This document shows positions 22,047 through 29,207 of a stretch of 29,207 bases of DNA, piece by piece. Below the pieces are notes generated by a model that was given only the letters and a program-made list of their open reading frames with translations, did not search any database and was not told where the DNA came from. Source of the DNA: Clostridiales bacterium (GTDB lineage: Bacteria > Bacillota > Clostridia > Oscillospirales > Oscillospiraceae). The position numbers and the translations under genes were made by a program. Within the stretch, counting starts at the first letter, position 1; every line of letters starts with the position of its first letter. The stretch covers positions 1 through 29,207 of the forward strand of contig JAJQFX010000188.1 in NCBI GenBank assembly GCA_021200895.1, written 5' to 3'.

Positions 22047-23648
22047 TTAGCCAGCGGCGGTTTCATCGGTGCCGAGAGGGCTGTCGATGGCGACGCCGGG
22101 GTTCTTGATGCAGCCACGGTAATCCATGACGTTGATGCCCCAGTCCAGGTAAATATCCCAGACGAAGCCGAGCTGGCCGGGGGTTTCCATGCGGCGGATG
22201 TTGGGGATCTCCTGGCCGTTCAGGTAATCCACCTCAATGAAGGCGCTGTCGGCGCTGTTGGCGGTCATGAACCAGGGCATGACGTTGCCGAAGCCACCGG
22301 CCAGGGCGTTGATGGTGGGGTCTTCGATGATCTCCAGGTTGCGGTACTGATTGTAGATGGGGTTGACCGCCTGCGTGTTGTCCGAAGTCTCAATGTAGGG
22401 GCTGTTGAACAGCGTGTATACATCGAACGCCAGACCGGCAGGAACGATAATCGCCCCAGGCCGCACGATGATGGGCTGGTCGAACTCATCTTTCTGAGTG
22501 GACAGCGCCAGGATCATATTCTGGACGGCGCTGCGGGTGATCCCGGTGCCAGCGGTCAGCAGGTTGCTGTGGGCGCTGGAGAACAGGGCGGTGCCGTCGT
22601 AGATGTTCGGGTTGTTCAGCAGGATTTTGTAACACTGGGTGTTGATGGTGCGACGGGCGGCGGCTGCGTACCGGGCGGGGATGCGGGTCACCAGGTCGAT
22701 GTCATCGTTGATGAACGCCTGACGGGACAGGGTGAACTGCTTGCCGTAGGTCTTAATGCGCCGGACGGGCAGGTGGGCATCGGTGGGCTTGTCGTTCTTC
22801 AGTTCTCCACCCTCCGGCACCTCCAGGAAGTCACCCACGGGGCCTGCGATGTAGTTGTTATCGTGGATTTTGAAGTCCTTCAGGCTGCCCTTGCGTGTCC
22901 AGCGGTCAAAGGTGACGGCGGCGGTGCGATGGCCCTCGACATACGCCTTTTCCACTGCATTGTCCAGAATGGCGGGGAAGGCGGCGGTGGGGTTGTAATA
23001 CTGCCGCTGCATCAGGGTGCTGAACAGCTCATCGGAACTCATGCGACGGGCGGCGCTCACGCCGGAGCGCTCCAGGCACTCAATGGCCAGATCACGCAGG
23101 GACATCCCGGCGAACTGCCGAGCGCCGTTGGAGGGCTTGTCCACCTCCAGGCCGCCCCGGAGCAGCAGGCCGTCCGAAGCGTCAGCCCTGAACTCATCCT
23201 CACCGCTGCCGGTGATATTGATGCCGCTGGTGACGGGGGCATGGGTGGAGCGCAGCTGCGTCAGGATGGCCGCTCTCACCGCATCAACGGTGGAGCCGTC
23301 CTGGATGTACTGCTGGGCATCGATGCCGAAGTCCCGGCACATGGAGCTGATCTCCGAGATGCGGGTGCGCTCTGCTGCGACGGCTCTCTGGGCCTCATCA
23401 ACCGCAGGGGCCGGGGTGGGAGTAGGCTCCGCCTCACGGGCGCTGGTGGTAGGAGTGGTAGGGGTAGTGCCGGTAGTGGGGGCGGCTTCCTCTGCTGCGA
23501 TTTCGGTGTTCAGGGTTTCGATCTCCCGCTGCAGGGTGTCGAACTCGTTCTGTTCGTCCTGCGTGAGAGAGCGTTTGGCAGCTTTGGCGGCATCCACCAG
23601 AGCCTGCTGGCGCTGGAGCTTTGCCGCTCTGATCTGCTTCTTGTTCAT
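22047..23648 (-). CDS. Major capsid protein, HK97 fold with N-terminal delta domain, 533 aa
   Basis: It forms the head shell. Residues 1-65 are a helical, charged scaffold-like delta domain, followed by a Pro/Thr linker (65-90), which the adjacent protease probably removes. The mature part contains HK97-type signatures such as RRIKTYGKQFTLSRQAFIND and ALAGGFGNVMPWFMTANSADS and ends with YLDWGINVMDYRGCIKNPG. AGGAGG lies 9 bases before the ATG, and the start overlaps the protease stop by four bases. The cleavage position is not visible. Confidence 0.92.
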   Translation of the reverse strand: MNKKQIRAAKLQRQQALVDAAKAAKRSLTQDEQNEFDTLQREIETLNTEIAAEEAAPTTGTTPTTPTTSAREAEPTPTPAPAVDEAQRAVAAERTRISEISSMCRDFGIDAQQYIQDGSTVDAVRAAILTQLRSTHAPVTSGINITGSGEDEFRADASDGLLLRGGLEVDKPSNGARQFAGMSLRDLAIECLERSGVSAARRMSSDELFSTLMQRQYYNPTAAFPAILDNAVEKAYVEGHRTAAVTFDRWTRKGSLKDFKIHDNNYIAGPVGDFLEVPEGGELKNDKPTDAHLPVRRIKTYGKQFTLSRQAFINDDIDLVTRIPARYAAAARRTINTQCYKILLNNPNIYDGTALFSSAHSNLLTAGTGITRSAVQNMILALSTQKDEFDQPIIVRPGAIIVPAGLAFDVYTLFNSPYIETSDNTQAVNPIYNQYRNLEIIEDPTINALAGGFGNVMPWFMTANSADSAFIEVDYLNGQEIPNIRRMETPGQLGFVWDIYLDWGINVMDYRGCIKNPGVAIDSPLGTDETAAG

Positions 23649-24209
23649 GGTTCGTTACCTCCTATGACAGTTTTGTTTATTTGAAGTTGACGCTCATAGA
23701 CTTCGATGGGGGTGGGGGTGATCGTTTCGATTTCCCTTCCCACTCCTACCGTGCCGTCTGCTGGAACGCTGACGATGCTGATCTCGTAGGGCCACCACTT
23801 CCTGACGATCTCAGCAGGGCCAGTGAACCGGCCATCGGCGGTAGTCTTTCCCGCCAGGACTTCCTCTATTGTGTCGATGCGGTATCCTACCGACACCCCT
23901 TTCAGGGTGCCGTTCCGCACCTTTTGGCAGATGACCTCCGATGCTTCATCGGTGTCAAACTCGACCTCTGCGTAGCCTCTGTTGTTCTCCAGCCACGCCC
24001 GGTTGACTTTGCCGACCACGGCATCCCGGTCATGGTTGAACAGCAGAACACCGATTTCGTTCAGCCGGGTGAGGTCTACTGCCCCCTCTGCGTGATCCAG
24101 GATTTCAATTCCCCCAGTAGCGCTCGTAGGGTTCCTCCGAAGAGAAGGAAAGGGTGAATTTCCGCTCGTTCCCTTCACCCTCCATCGCCCGGATGGAGGC
24201 CGTTGGCAT
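23645..24209 (-). CDS. Prohead protease (HK97 type, S78/U35), reading frame broken at a G5 run
   Basis: It should cleave the capsid delta domain during head maturation. The candidate catalytic residues are the His in LLFNHDRDAVVGKV and the Ser in LKGVSVGYRI, with YEISIVSVPAD following. The first about 33 residues (MPTASIRAMEGEG, FTLSFSSEEPYERYWG) sit in another frame from the rest (EILDHAEGAVDLTR). The break is at the C5 run 24111-24115, G5 on the coding strand. Removing one G gives YWGIEILDHA and a 187-residue protein. The start at 24209 follows the portal stop. Read uncorrected, only a truncated ORF from 24214 with an unrelated N-terminus remains. Confidence 0.85.
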
Positions 24210-24210
24210 C

Positions 24211-25812
24211 TCACGATGCTGCGGGTTCGCCCGATTCTGTTCCATCGTCATCGGAGTCGGAGGAGCTGTCTTCCCCGTCGCCATCGCCCTCATCCGGCTT
24301 TTCGTCTCCGTCTGCTGGATCGGGGTCAGGTTCTGGTTCCGGCTCTTCTGTTTGCTGGATTCCAGTCTGTCCAAGAATTACACCTCCCAGGTCAAGCCCA
24401 TGTTTGTCACGGGCGTAGTCGAGAACCTCTGCGATGTCATCCACCTGGGTTCTCCAATCACTACCGTTTTCGGCAGCAATCTGCTTGAATGTCTTTTGCC
24501 CGGTCTGAAGGGCAGTCTTCGTAGCGGCTGCTTCTTTGGACGGGTCAATCCACGGTTTCGGGTCTTTCACCCACCTGTGGGTGAAGAAGTCTTGCTTATT
24601 GTTCCAGAAGTCTGGGGCTTCAATCTGCTTTGCCAAAACCAGCGAAATGATGAAGGTTTCGTAGATTTCGTCCATGACTTCAATCAGCAGCTCTTCTTCC
24701 TCTGCGTAGGTCATGCTGTCTTCGATCAGGGATTGCCGGGTGCTGGAGTAGGTGCTTTCGGCCATATCACGAGAGGTGGCCTCGTAGCTCAGCCCCTGGC
24801 CAGCGCCGATCATGCGCTGCAGCACCTTGATGAAGCTCCCCGCATCGGTGGCCTGCCCCTGGGGGTTGACCACCTGCACTTCGTCCCCTGCGTTCATCTC
24901 CATCATCATGCCGGGGGTGAGGGACTTCCCGGCGTAGGTCTGCCTGGGGCCGGTTGCACCTGCCCCTGACCTACCGATGCCGGTGGTGGGGAGCTGCTTT
25001 TTGATGAAGATGGACAGGCAGGCTTCGATGCGCTGCTTCACGCTGACGGCGGTCATGAACTCATTCGCATCCCGGATGCGGGTGACCGTTTGGCTCATGT
25101 CCGACATTTCCCGAAGCTGCGACGGGCGGCGCTTCGTGAAGTAGAAAATCACATCTTTGGCTTCGATGTAGACCGGGTCGGTCAGGTTCAGGCCGTCCAC
25201 TGCGTACTGCTTTATCCAGTAGCCCACTGGCCGGTTGTAGGCGTTGTATTCGATGCCACCGACCACCCGGTTGCCCTTGACCTTTGGTACCACCTGCGAG
25301 CCGTCCAGTTCGTCCACCTCGAAAAGCTGCAGCTTGAACGGGATCATGCCGTCCGAGGTGTACCGCTTCACGAAGAGGATTCCTCCGTCGATTTTCTTTC
25401 GGCGGACGGCCATGCGGAGCATCTGATTGAAGCTCTGCGTTCCGGTGACATCGCAGTTCTGTTTCTTGCACCAGAGTTTCCAGAGCTGCTCCACCTTTTG
25501 GGCGGTTGCCTGGTTTTTGATGCCGCTCTGGAGAACGTACCCGCTGCCCACCGTGTTCCGAACGAAGGGGCCGACCACGGAGTTCATCATGTCCGAGTTC
25601 CGTTCCAGATCCCCGGCCCTTGCCCGGACGGTGTCCCGGCTGTAGCGGTCAGTGTATTCGGCGGACTGGTTCGTCGCCCTCCATCCGGCGTTCAGCCGGT
25701 CATTGCCTCCAGCGTCGTAGTGCCTGGTTTCGTCCAGGTATTGACGCCAGATTTCTCTTTTCGCCCCCCATTCGGGGCTTATAAATCCGATGAGGTTATC
25801 CAGCCAGCTCAT
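24211..25812 (-). CDS. Portal protein (lambda gpB-like), 533 aa
   Basis: It forms the dodecameric DNA entry ring. Typical lambda-type portal stretches are WRATNQSAEYTDRYSRDTVRARAGDLERNS (two parts around EYTDRY), FVRNTVGSGYVLQSG, and NPQGQATDAGSFIKVLQRMIGAGQG with SYEATSRDMAESTYSSTRQS. The C-terminal tail of about 40 residues is Glu/Asp/Pro-rich. The start at 25812 (MSWLDNLIG) is preferred over 25842, which lies inside the preceding gene. No strong ribosome site is present, so coupling is likely. Confidence 0.9.
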   Translation of the reverse strand: MSWLDNLIGFISPEWGAKREIWRQYLDETRHYDAGGNDRLNAGWRATNQSAEYTDRYSRDTVRARAGDLERNSDMMNSVVGPFVRNTVGSGYVLQSGIKNQATAQKVEQLWKLWCKKQNCDVTGTQSFNQMLRMAVRRKKIDGGILFVKRYTSDGMIPFKLQLFEVDELDGSQVVPKVKGNRVVGGIEYNAYNRPVGYWIKQYAVDGLNLTDPVYIEAKDVIFYFTKRRPSQLREMSDMSQTVTRIRDANEFMTAVSVKQRIEACLSIFIKKQLPTTGIGRSGAGATGPRQTYAGKSLTPGMMMEMNAGDEVQVVNPQGQATDAGSFIKVLQRMIGAGQGLSYEATSRDMAESTYSSTRQSLIEDSMTYAEEEELLIEVMDEIYETFIISLVLAKQIEAPDFWNNKQDFFTHRWVKDPKPWIDPSKEAAATKTALQTGQKTFKQIAAENGSDWRTQVDDIAEVLDYARDKHGLDLGGVILGQTGIQQTEEPEPEPDPDPADGDEKPDEGDGDGEDSSSDSDDDGTESGEPAAS

Positions 25813-25816
25813 GCCA

Positions 25817-26044
25817 TCACCGCCCATCGAAAACGCTGACATAGGTGTCGGCGAAGAGGTTTCCCGTTTCCTCTGCTGCTGACTGGGCGGTCAGGTCATC
25901 CCGCAAATCCAAGAGGGTCTGCAGGTCTGCACGGGTAAGGCTGCGGGAACCGATCTTGTAGCTCTGGCCGCCGACCAGAATGGTTTGGATTGCCTTGTTG
26001 ACTTCGACCAGCAATTCGCTGGCGCTGTAGTTGGTGTCTGCCAT
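25817..26044 (-). CDS. Head-tail joining protein gpW-like, 75 aa
   Basis: It lies between terminase large subunit and portal, the W position in lambda (A-W-B). The sequence has helical N-terminus (SASELLVEVNKAIQTILVGG), a short beta hairpin (QSYKIGSRSLTRADL) and a second helix (LQTLLDLRDDLTAQ), the fold order of gpW. The length is usual. Sequence similarity to lambda gpW itself is low, so position carries much of the weight. Confidence 0.8.
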   Translation of the reverse strand: MADTNYSASELLVEVNKAIQTILVGGQSYKIGSRSLTRADLQTLLDLRDDLTAQSAAEETGNLFADTYVSVFDGR

Positions 26045-26058
26045 AGCTCATCATCCTT

Positions 26059-27907
26059 TCAAATCCACGATTCGTTCTGCCTGATCCAGTTTTCCTCTGG
26101 CGTGGGGGTCGGAGGCGGTGCCTCTTGCCGGGGCTGCACTTGTTCCACCTCATCCAGGTGGAGTGTCCGAACGCCCAGCACATCGGCGGCGGCCATTGCG
26201 TAGACCTCGCAGTCCAGGTAGTGGTTGTCTGCGTGGGAGGTCTTTTGCCGCCATGCCTGCGTCACCCGGCCATTGGCCGACTTGACGTTGACCTTGTGTT
26301 CCGCTGTGACCTGTTCCGCATACTCCCTGTCGCAGTCTGCGTAAACCATCCAGCTGCCCGACCCGTTTTCCCGCTTCATTCGTCCGGCGATCATGTCTTT
26401 GTACTTGCCGCCGTCCACCAGAACAAGGTTCATGCCGTAGGCTCTGCTGTCGGTTTTGTTCACCTTCGACAGCTTGTAGTGAGACATCATGGGGTTGCTG
26501 GAACCCTTGCAGGGCAGCGCCCAGTCCGAATTGGAAGCGCAGAAGTCGTAGACCTCATCGGCATTGTTGCCGCTGTCCACCAGGGCCAGCTGCACGACCA
26601 TCGTGGTGCTTTCCCCTTGCCGGGGGTACTGGAGGCTCATCACCCGCTCCAGCTCCGCCCAGTCGAACGCCTGACCGTGGGCTATGTTCTGCGAGGTGAT
26701 AAAATTGCCCCAGGCTCGAATCGTCCAATATAGGCAGTTTTCCTGTACGTCCACGCCTGCTGTCAGGAGCTTTGCCCATTCCGGCACGACCATCGGCTGC
26801 AGCTCCGTTTGCCGCTCCAGCACCAGGTCTGCTGTGGTCTTCAGCTTCGTGTCTTCCCACGGCTCCGCCAGCCAGGAGTTGACGAAGTTCTGCAGCTTGT
26901 CTGGATCGTCTTTGCTCATCAGAAATTCCTTCACGACCTCCGAAAGCCGGACGAAGGGGGAATAAAGGGTATTGATCCAGAAGCCGACCTTCTTTGCAAA
27001 CTGTGTTTTTTTCCTGCACGTTCCGCCACTCTCCGTAGCGGAGCATCTGCGGCTTGTGTTGGTCGGTAATGACGCAGCCGCATTCCTGGCAAATATAAAC
27101 GGCGAACTCTGCCCGGTCTGCGTAGCTCATGCCCTCATCGTTTGGGAAGTTGACCTGTGACCATTTCAGTTCGATGTATTTCCCGCAGTGGGGGCATGGC
27201 ACAAAGTAGTGACGGATGCAGTCCGCATCCTCCAGGGCTTTGGAAATGTGGCCGGTTCTGAGTGTGGGGGTAGAGGTCATATAAATCTTCCTGTTGTGGA
27301 AGGTCTTCGTTCTCTCCCTGGCCAGGGCGATTGGGTCTGCCTCTTTTTTGCTTGCGCCGGGGTACTTGTCCACCTCATCCATGAACAAGAACCGGATGGG
27401 CTTGCTTGCCAGGTTGGACGGGGAGTTGGAGCCGGCCAGGCTGAGGTACATCCCTTCAAACTGCAGCTCCAGCTTCGAGGATTCGCTCTCCCTGAACCTT
27501 GCTTTCAGGGTGGGCGATGCCTTGAACATCGGCTTCAGGCGGTTGGCTGAGATGCTTTCCGCCAGGGTGTCGGTGGGGTAGACCACCATCGTCGGTGCCG
27601 GGTCTTGCTGGACGATGTAGCCCAGGAGGTTCTGCAGAATCTCTGTGCCGCCGATCTGCGAGGGCTTTGAAAAGATGATTTCCTCCGTCTCGTAGTTCAG
27701 GAACTCATCCATTATCCCGGTGAGGTATGGGGTCTTATCGTTTCGCCAGGGGCCGGGGAAGGCCGAGGACTTTGAATCCAGCACCCGGTATTTCTCCGCC
27801 CACTCTGAAACGGAGATGTTTTCGGGTGGGCGAAGGTAGCGCAGGGCTTCTTTTTGGTAGGGGGCTACCAGGTACTTGCGGATTCGGATGGCTTTACTTT
27901 TTGCCAT
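26059..27907 (-). CDS. terL: Terminase large subunit (GpA family), reading frame broken at an A7 run
   Basis: It is the ATPase and nuclease that packages phage DNA. Walker-A-like KPSQIGGTE (residues 81-89), Walker B FLFMDEVD (173-180) and a zinc-type C-x2-C pair (C238/C241, C273/C276) lie in the first part. The second part has AGVDVQENCLYWTIRAWG, the nuclease-domain start, in another frame. At the T7 run 27006-27012 (A7 on the coding strand), removing one A restores NVQEKTQFAKKVGFWI and one 615-residue protein, the family's usual size. The two uncorrected pieces are 26555-27907 and 26059-26934. The start overlaps terS by 14 bases. Confidence 0.88.
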
Positions 27908-28445
27908 TCTTAGGTGGCGGCAGCTCCGTCACCCCGGCCACGACAAACGCTTCCAGGAGCTTTTGGACTTCCCCCTGTAAGTCCCTTTCGATGCGTCTGG
28001 CCTCCAGCGGTTCAATATATCCGCTGACCATGCCCACCACCCGGCTGGGCAGTGAGGTGGCGAATTTCTTAAAGGCCACGAAGAATCGGCTGTAGTCCAG
28101 CTTCACTTCTTCGATGTCGATGTAGCGGCCTGCTGCGATGTCCGTTCTCAGCCGGTGCAGCTCCCCCTGACTTTCTTTCAGGGCGATGTCCGCCTGCATT
28201 TTCTGCTCACGGAGTTCCAGCTCCCTTTCGGAGCGGTTCTTCCCGTAGGCTTTGTCGGAGAGGTACTTGACGTAGCTCTGGATGGTCGGTACCAGGTCAT
28301 ACCGCCCGCCCTCTGGTGTCTCCGACGCGGGGAGGACACCCTCTTGCGTCAGCTGCTGAATGCGGCGGACGGACACTCCGAAGAGCTGGGCGATTATCTC
28401 GACCCGGTACATCGAACTGCCTATGATTTTGCCTTTTTCATTCAT
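27894..28445 (-). CDS. terS: Terminase small subunit (Nu1-like), 183 aa
   Basis: It recognises the packaging site and hands DNA to TerL. The N-terminal winged-helix region (YRVEIIAQLFGVSVRRIQQL and EGVLPASETPEGGRYDL) is that of Nu1-like DNA-binding proteins. A long charged helix (about 70-110) and a C-terminal TerL-binding part follow. The ATG at 28445 lies 8 bases after a G10 run. One base fewer in that run would fuse a 17-residue in-frame N-terminal extension from 28497. The true start is therefore uncertain. Confidence 0.85.
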   Translation of the reverse strand: MNEKGKIIGSSMYRVEIIAQLFGVSVRRIQQLTQEGVLPASETPEGGRYDLVPTIQSYVKYLSDKAYGKNRSERELELREQKMQADIALKESQGELHRLRTDIAAGRYIDIEEVKLDYSRFFVAFKKFATSLPSRVVGMVSGYIEPLEARRIERDLQGEVQKLLEAFVVAGVTELPPPKNGKK

Positions 28446-28497
28446 TCCGAGTACCCCCCCCCCGCAGGATTTCGGCGGTTAATTCTTCGACTGTCAT
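28438..28497 (-). CDS. Short ORF in front of terS (possible terS N-terminus), 19 aa
   Basis: It starts at 28497 with ATGA overlap to the methyltransferase stop and GAGGG 10 bases upstream. It encodes MTVEELTAEILR, then crosses the G10 run (28454-28463) and stops at 28438. With G9 it would run on in frame into terS as ...LRGGVLGMNEKGK. It is either the true N-terminus of terS with one extra G or a short translated leader. Confidence 0.5.
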   Translation of the reverse strand: MTVEELTAEILRGGGTRNE

Positions 28498-29207
28498 ATC
28501 TTTTCGGCCCTCTGGCCGGTGTAGGCTTGCCACCGCTCCACGATCACGTCGCAGTTCCGTTCGTCCATCTCCATGAGGTAGGCGGTTCTGCCCAGCTGTT
28601 CGGCTGCGATCAGTGTGGTGCCGCTGCCTCCGAAGAAGTCGCCCACCAGCCACCCTGGCCTGCTGGAGTTGTTCATCAGCCGTCCCACCAGCGGGACGGG
28701 CTTCATGGTGGGGTGCATATCGTTTCGGGTGGGCTTGTTCTCAAAGAGGACGGATGTCAGGTCTTTGTGCTGCCTCTGGAATTCCTCAATGTAGGCCAGA
28801 AGCTCTTGCTTCTTCATGTTCTTGAAGTCCAGTTCATCCTGCAGCAGAACGGTGTCCTGCGTTCTATCGTTGATGAAGTAGTGGGCTGCCCCTTCCTTCC
28901 AGCCGTATATAATCGGCTCATGCCGCCATTGGTAGTCCTGCCTGCCCAGGGCGAAGGTGTTCTTTTCCCAGATCAGGCATTGTGCCATTTTCAGACCGGC
29001 ATCGTGGTATGCCTGTCTGAACTGGAGGCCGGTGCTTTCTGCGTGGAAGACGTAGATGGCTGCGCCTGGGCGCATGGCATCATTCATGGCCTGGAAGGCC
29101 GCCAGCAGGAAGCTGTAAAAGCTGGCCGCATCCATGTGGTCATTGTCGATGTTGCTGCTGGCCCTGGACGTGCTGGTGATTCCGATGTCAATCAGGGAGT
29201 TGACCTT
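28494..29207 (-). CDS. DNA adenine/cytosine-N methyltransferase, partial (beta class)
   Basis: It methylates adenine N6 or cytosine N4 in DNA. The frame is open to the right edge, so the N-terminus with the expected DPPY motif is outside the window. Visible parts are SFYSFLLAAF (after a typical insert), GAAIYVFHAES, RHEPIIYGWK, HPTMKPVPLVGRL and the SAM-binding motif I DFFGGSGTT, here near the C-terminus, the beta-class order. It ends with RWQAYTG. A four-base overlap leads to the leader of terS, so it belongs to the packaging operon. It may protect phage DNA from host restriction, which is inference. Confidence 0.9.
   Translation of the reverse strand, partial: KVNSLIDIGITSTSRASSNIDNDHMDAASFYSFLLAAFQAMNDAMRPGAAIYVFHAESTGLQFRQAYHDAGLKMAQCLIWEKNTFALGRQDYQWRHEPIIYGWKEGAAHYFINDRTQDTVLLQDELDFKNMKKQELLAYIEEFQRQHKDLTSVLFENKPTRNDMHPTMKPVPLVGRLMNNSSRPGWLVGDFFGGSGTTLIAAEQLGRTAYLMEMDERNCDVIVERWQAYTGQRAEKI

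Noticed and set aside
27004..27013. A_AAA_AAC as a programmed -1 frameshift in terL
   Set aside because: A -1 slip leads to a short frame with an early stop. The protein needs +1, so this heptamer does not explain the break.
1..29207. tRNA genes, CRISPR arrays, insertion sequences, integrase or attachment sites
   Set aside because: I saw no tRNA-like stretch, no regularly spaced repeats, no transposase or integrase, and no clear repeated core site in the window.

Overview
The window is the late (structural) half of a temperate, contractile-tailed bacteriophage or prophage. The host is probably a GC-rich Clostridia-type Firmicute, possibly a gut bacterium. This rests on strong AGGAGG ribosome sites, fairly high GC by eye, and the style of the lysis and tail genes; the genus cannot be resolved from the sequence alone. 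Nearly everything lies on the minus strand, so the phage order reads from right to left.

From the right edge leftwards, the first block is DNA modification and packaging: a partial DNA adenine/cytosine-N methyltransferase, the terminase small subunit and the GpA-type terminase large subunit. Next are the lambda-like head genes: gpW-like joining protein, portal, prohead protease, HK97-fold capsid protein, DUF2190-like decoration protein, connector proteins, gpZ-like protein and a tail-terminator candidate. The P2/Mu-like contractile tail follows: sheath, tube, an assembly chaperone with a programmed -1 frameshift, tape measure, gpX, gpD, gpU, gpV, gp25/gpW, gpJ, gpI and tail fibre.

The most notable system is a complete diversity-generating retroelement (DGR) at 4006-7031, between the tail fibre and the lysis genes. 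It has a C-type-lectin/FGE-fold variable protein, a 118-bp variable repeat (VR, 5979-6096), a 20-bp hairpin with a GACA loop behind VR, an Avd accessory protein, a 118-bp template repeat (TR, 5363-5480), a non-coding spacer and a reverse transcriptase. TR and VR align without gaps at an offset of 616 bp. They differ at 14 positions, and 13 of these are adenines in the template strand.

The lysis block (holin-like membrane proteins, a four-domain endolysin, a small Cys-rich membrane peptide and an SH3 protein) follows. It ends at a strong hairpin terminator, where it converges with three small plus-strand genes at the left edge.

As written, the sequence breaks four structural genes (terL, prohead protease, gpD, gpI) at homopolymer runs, and a G10 run sits just in front of terS. 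Either the sequence has homopolymer errors or this phage has real frameshifts. The gpI case also fits a programmed -1 frameshift. The broken genes are annotated here as their reconstructed full spans.
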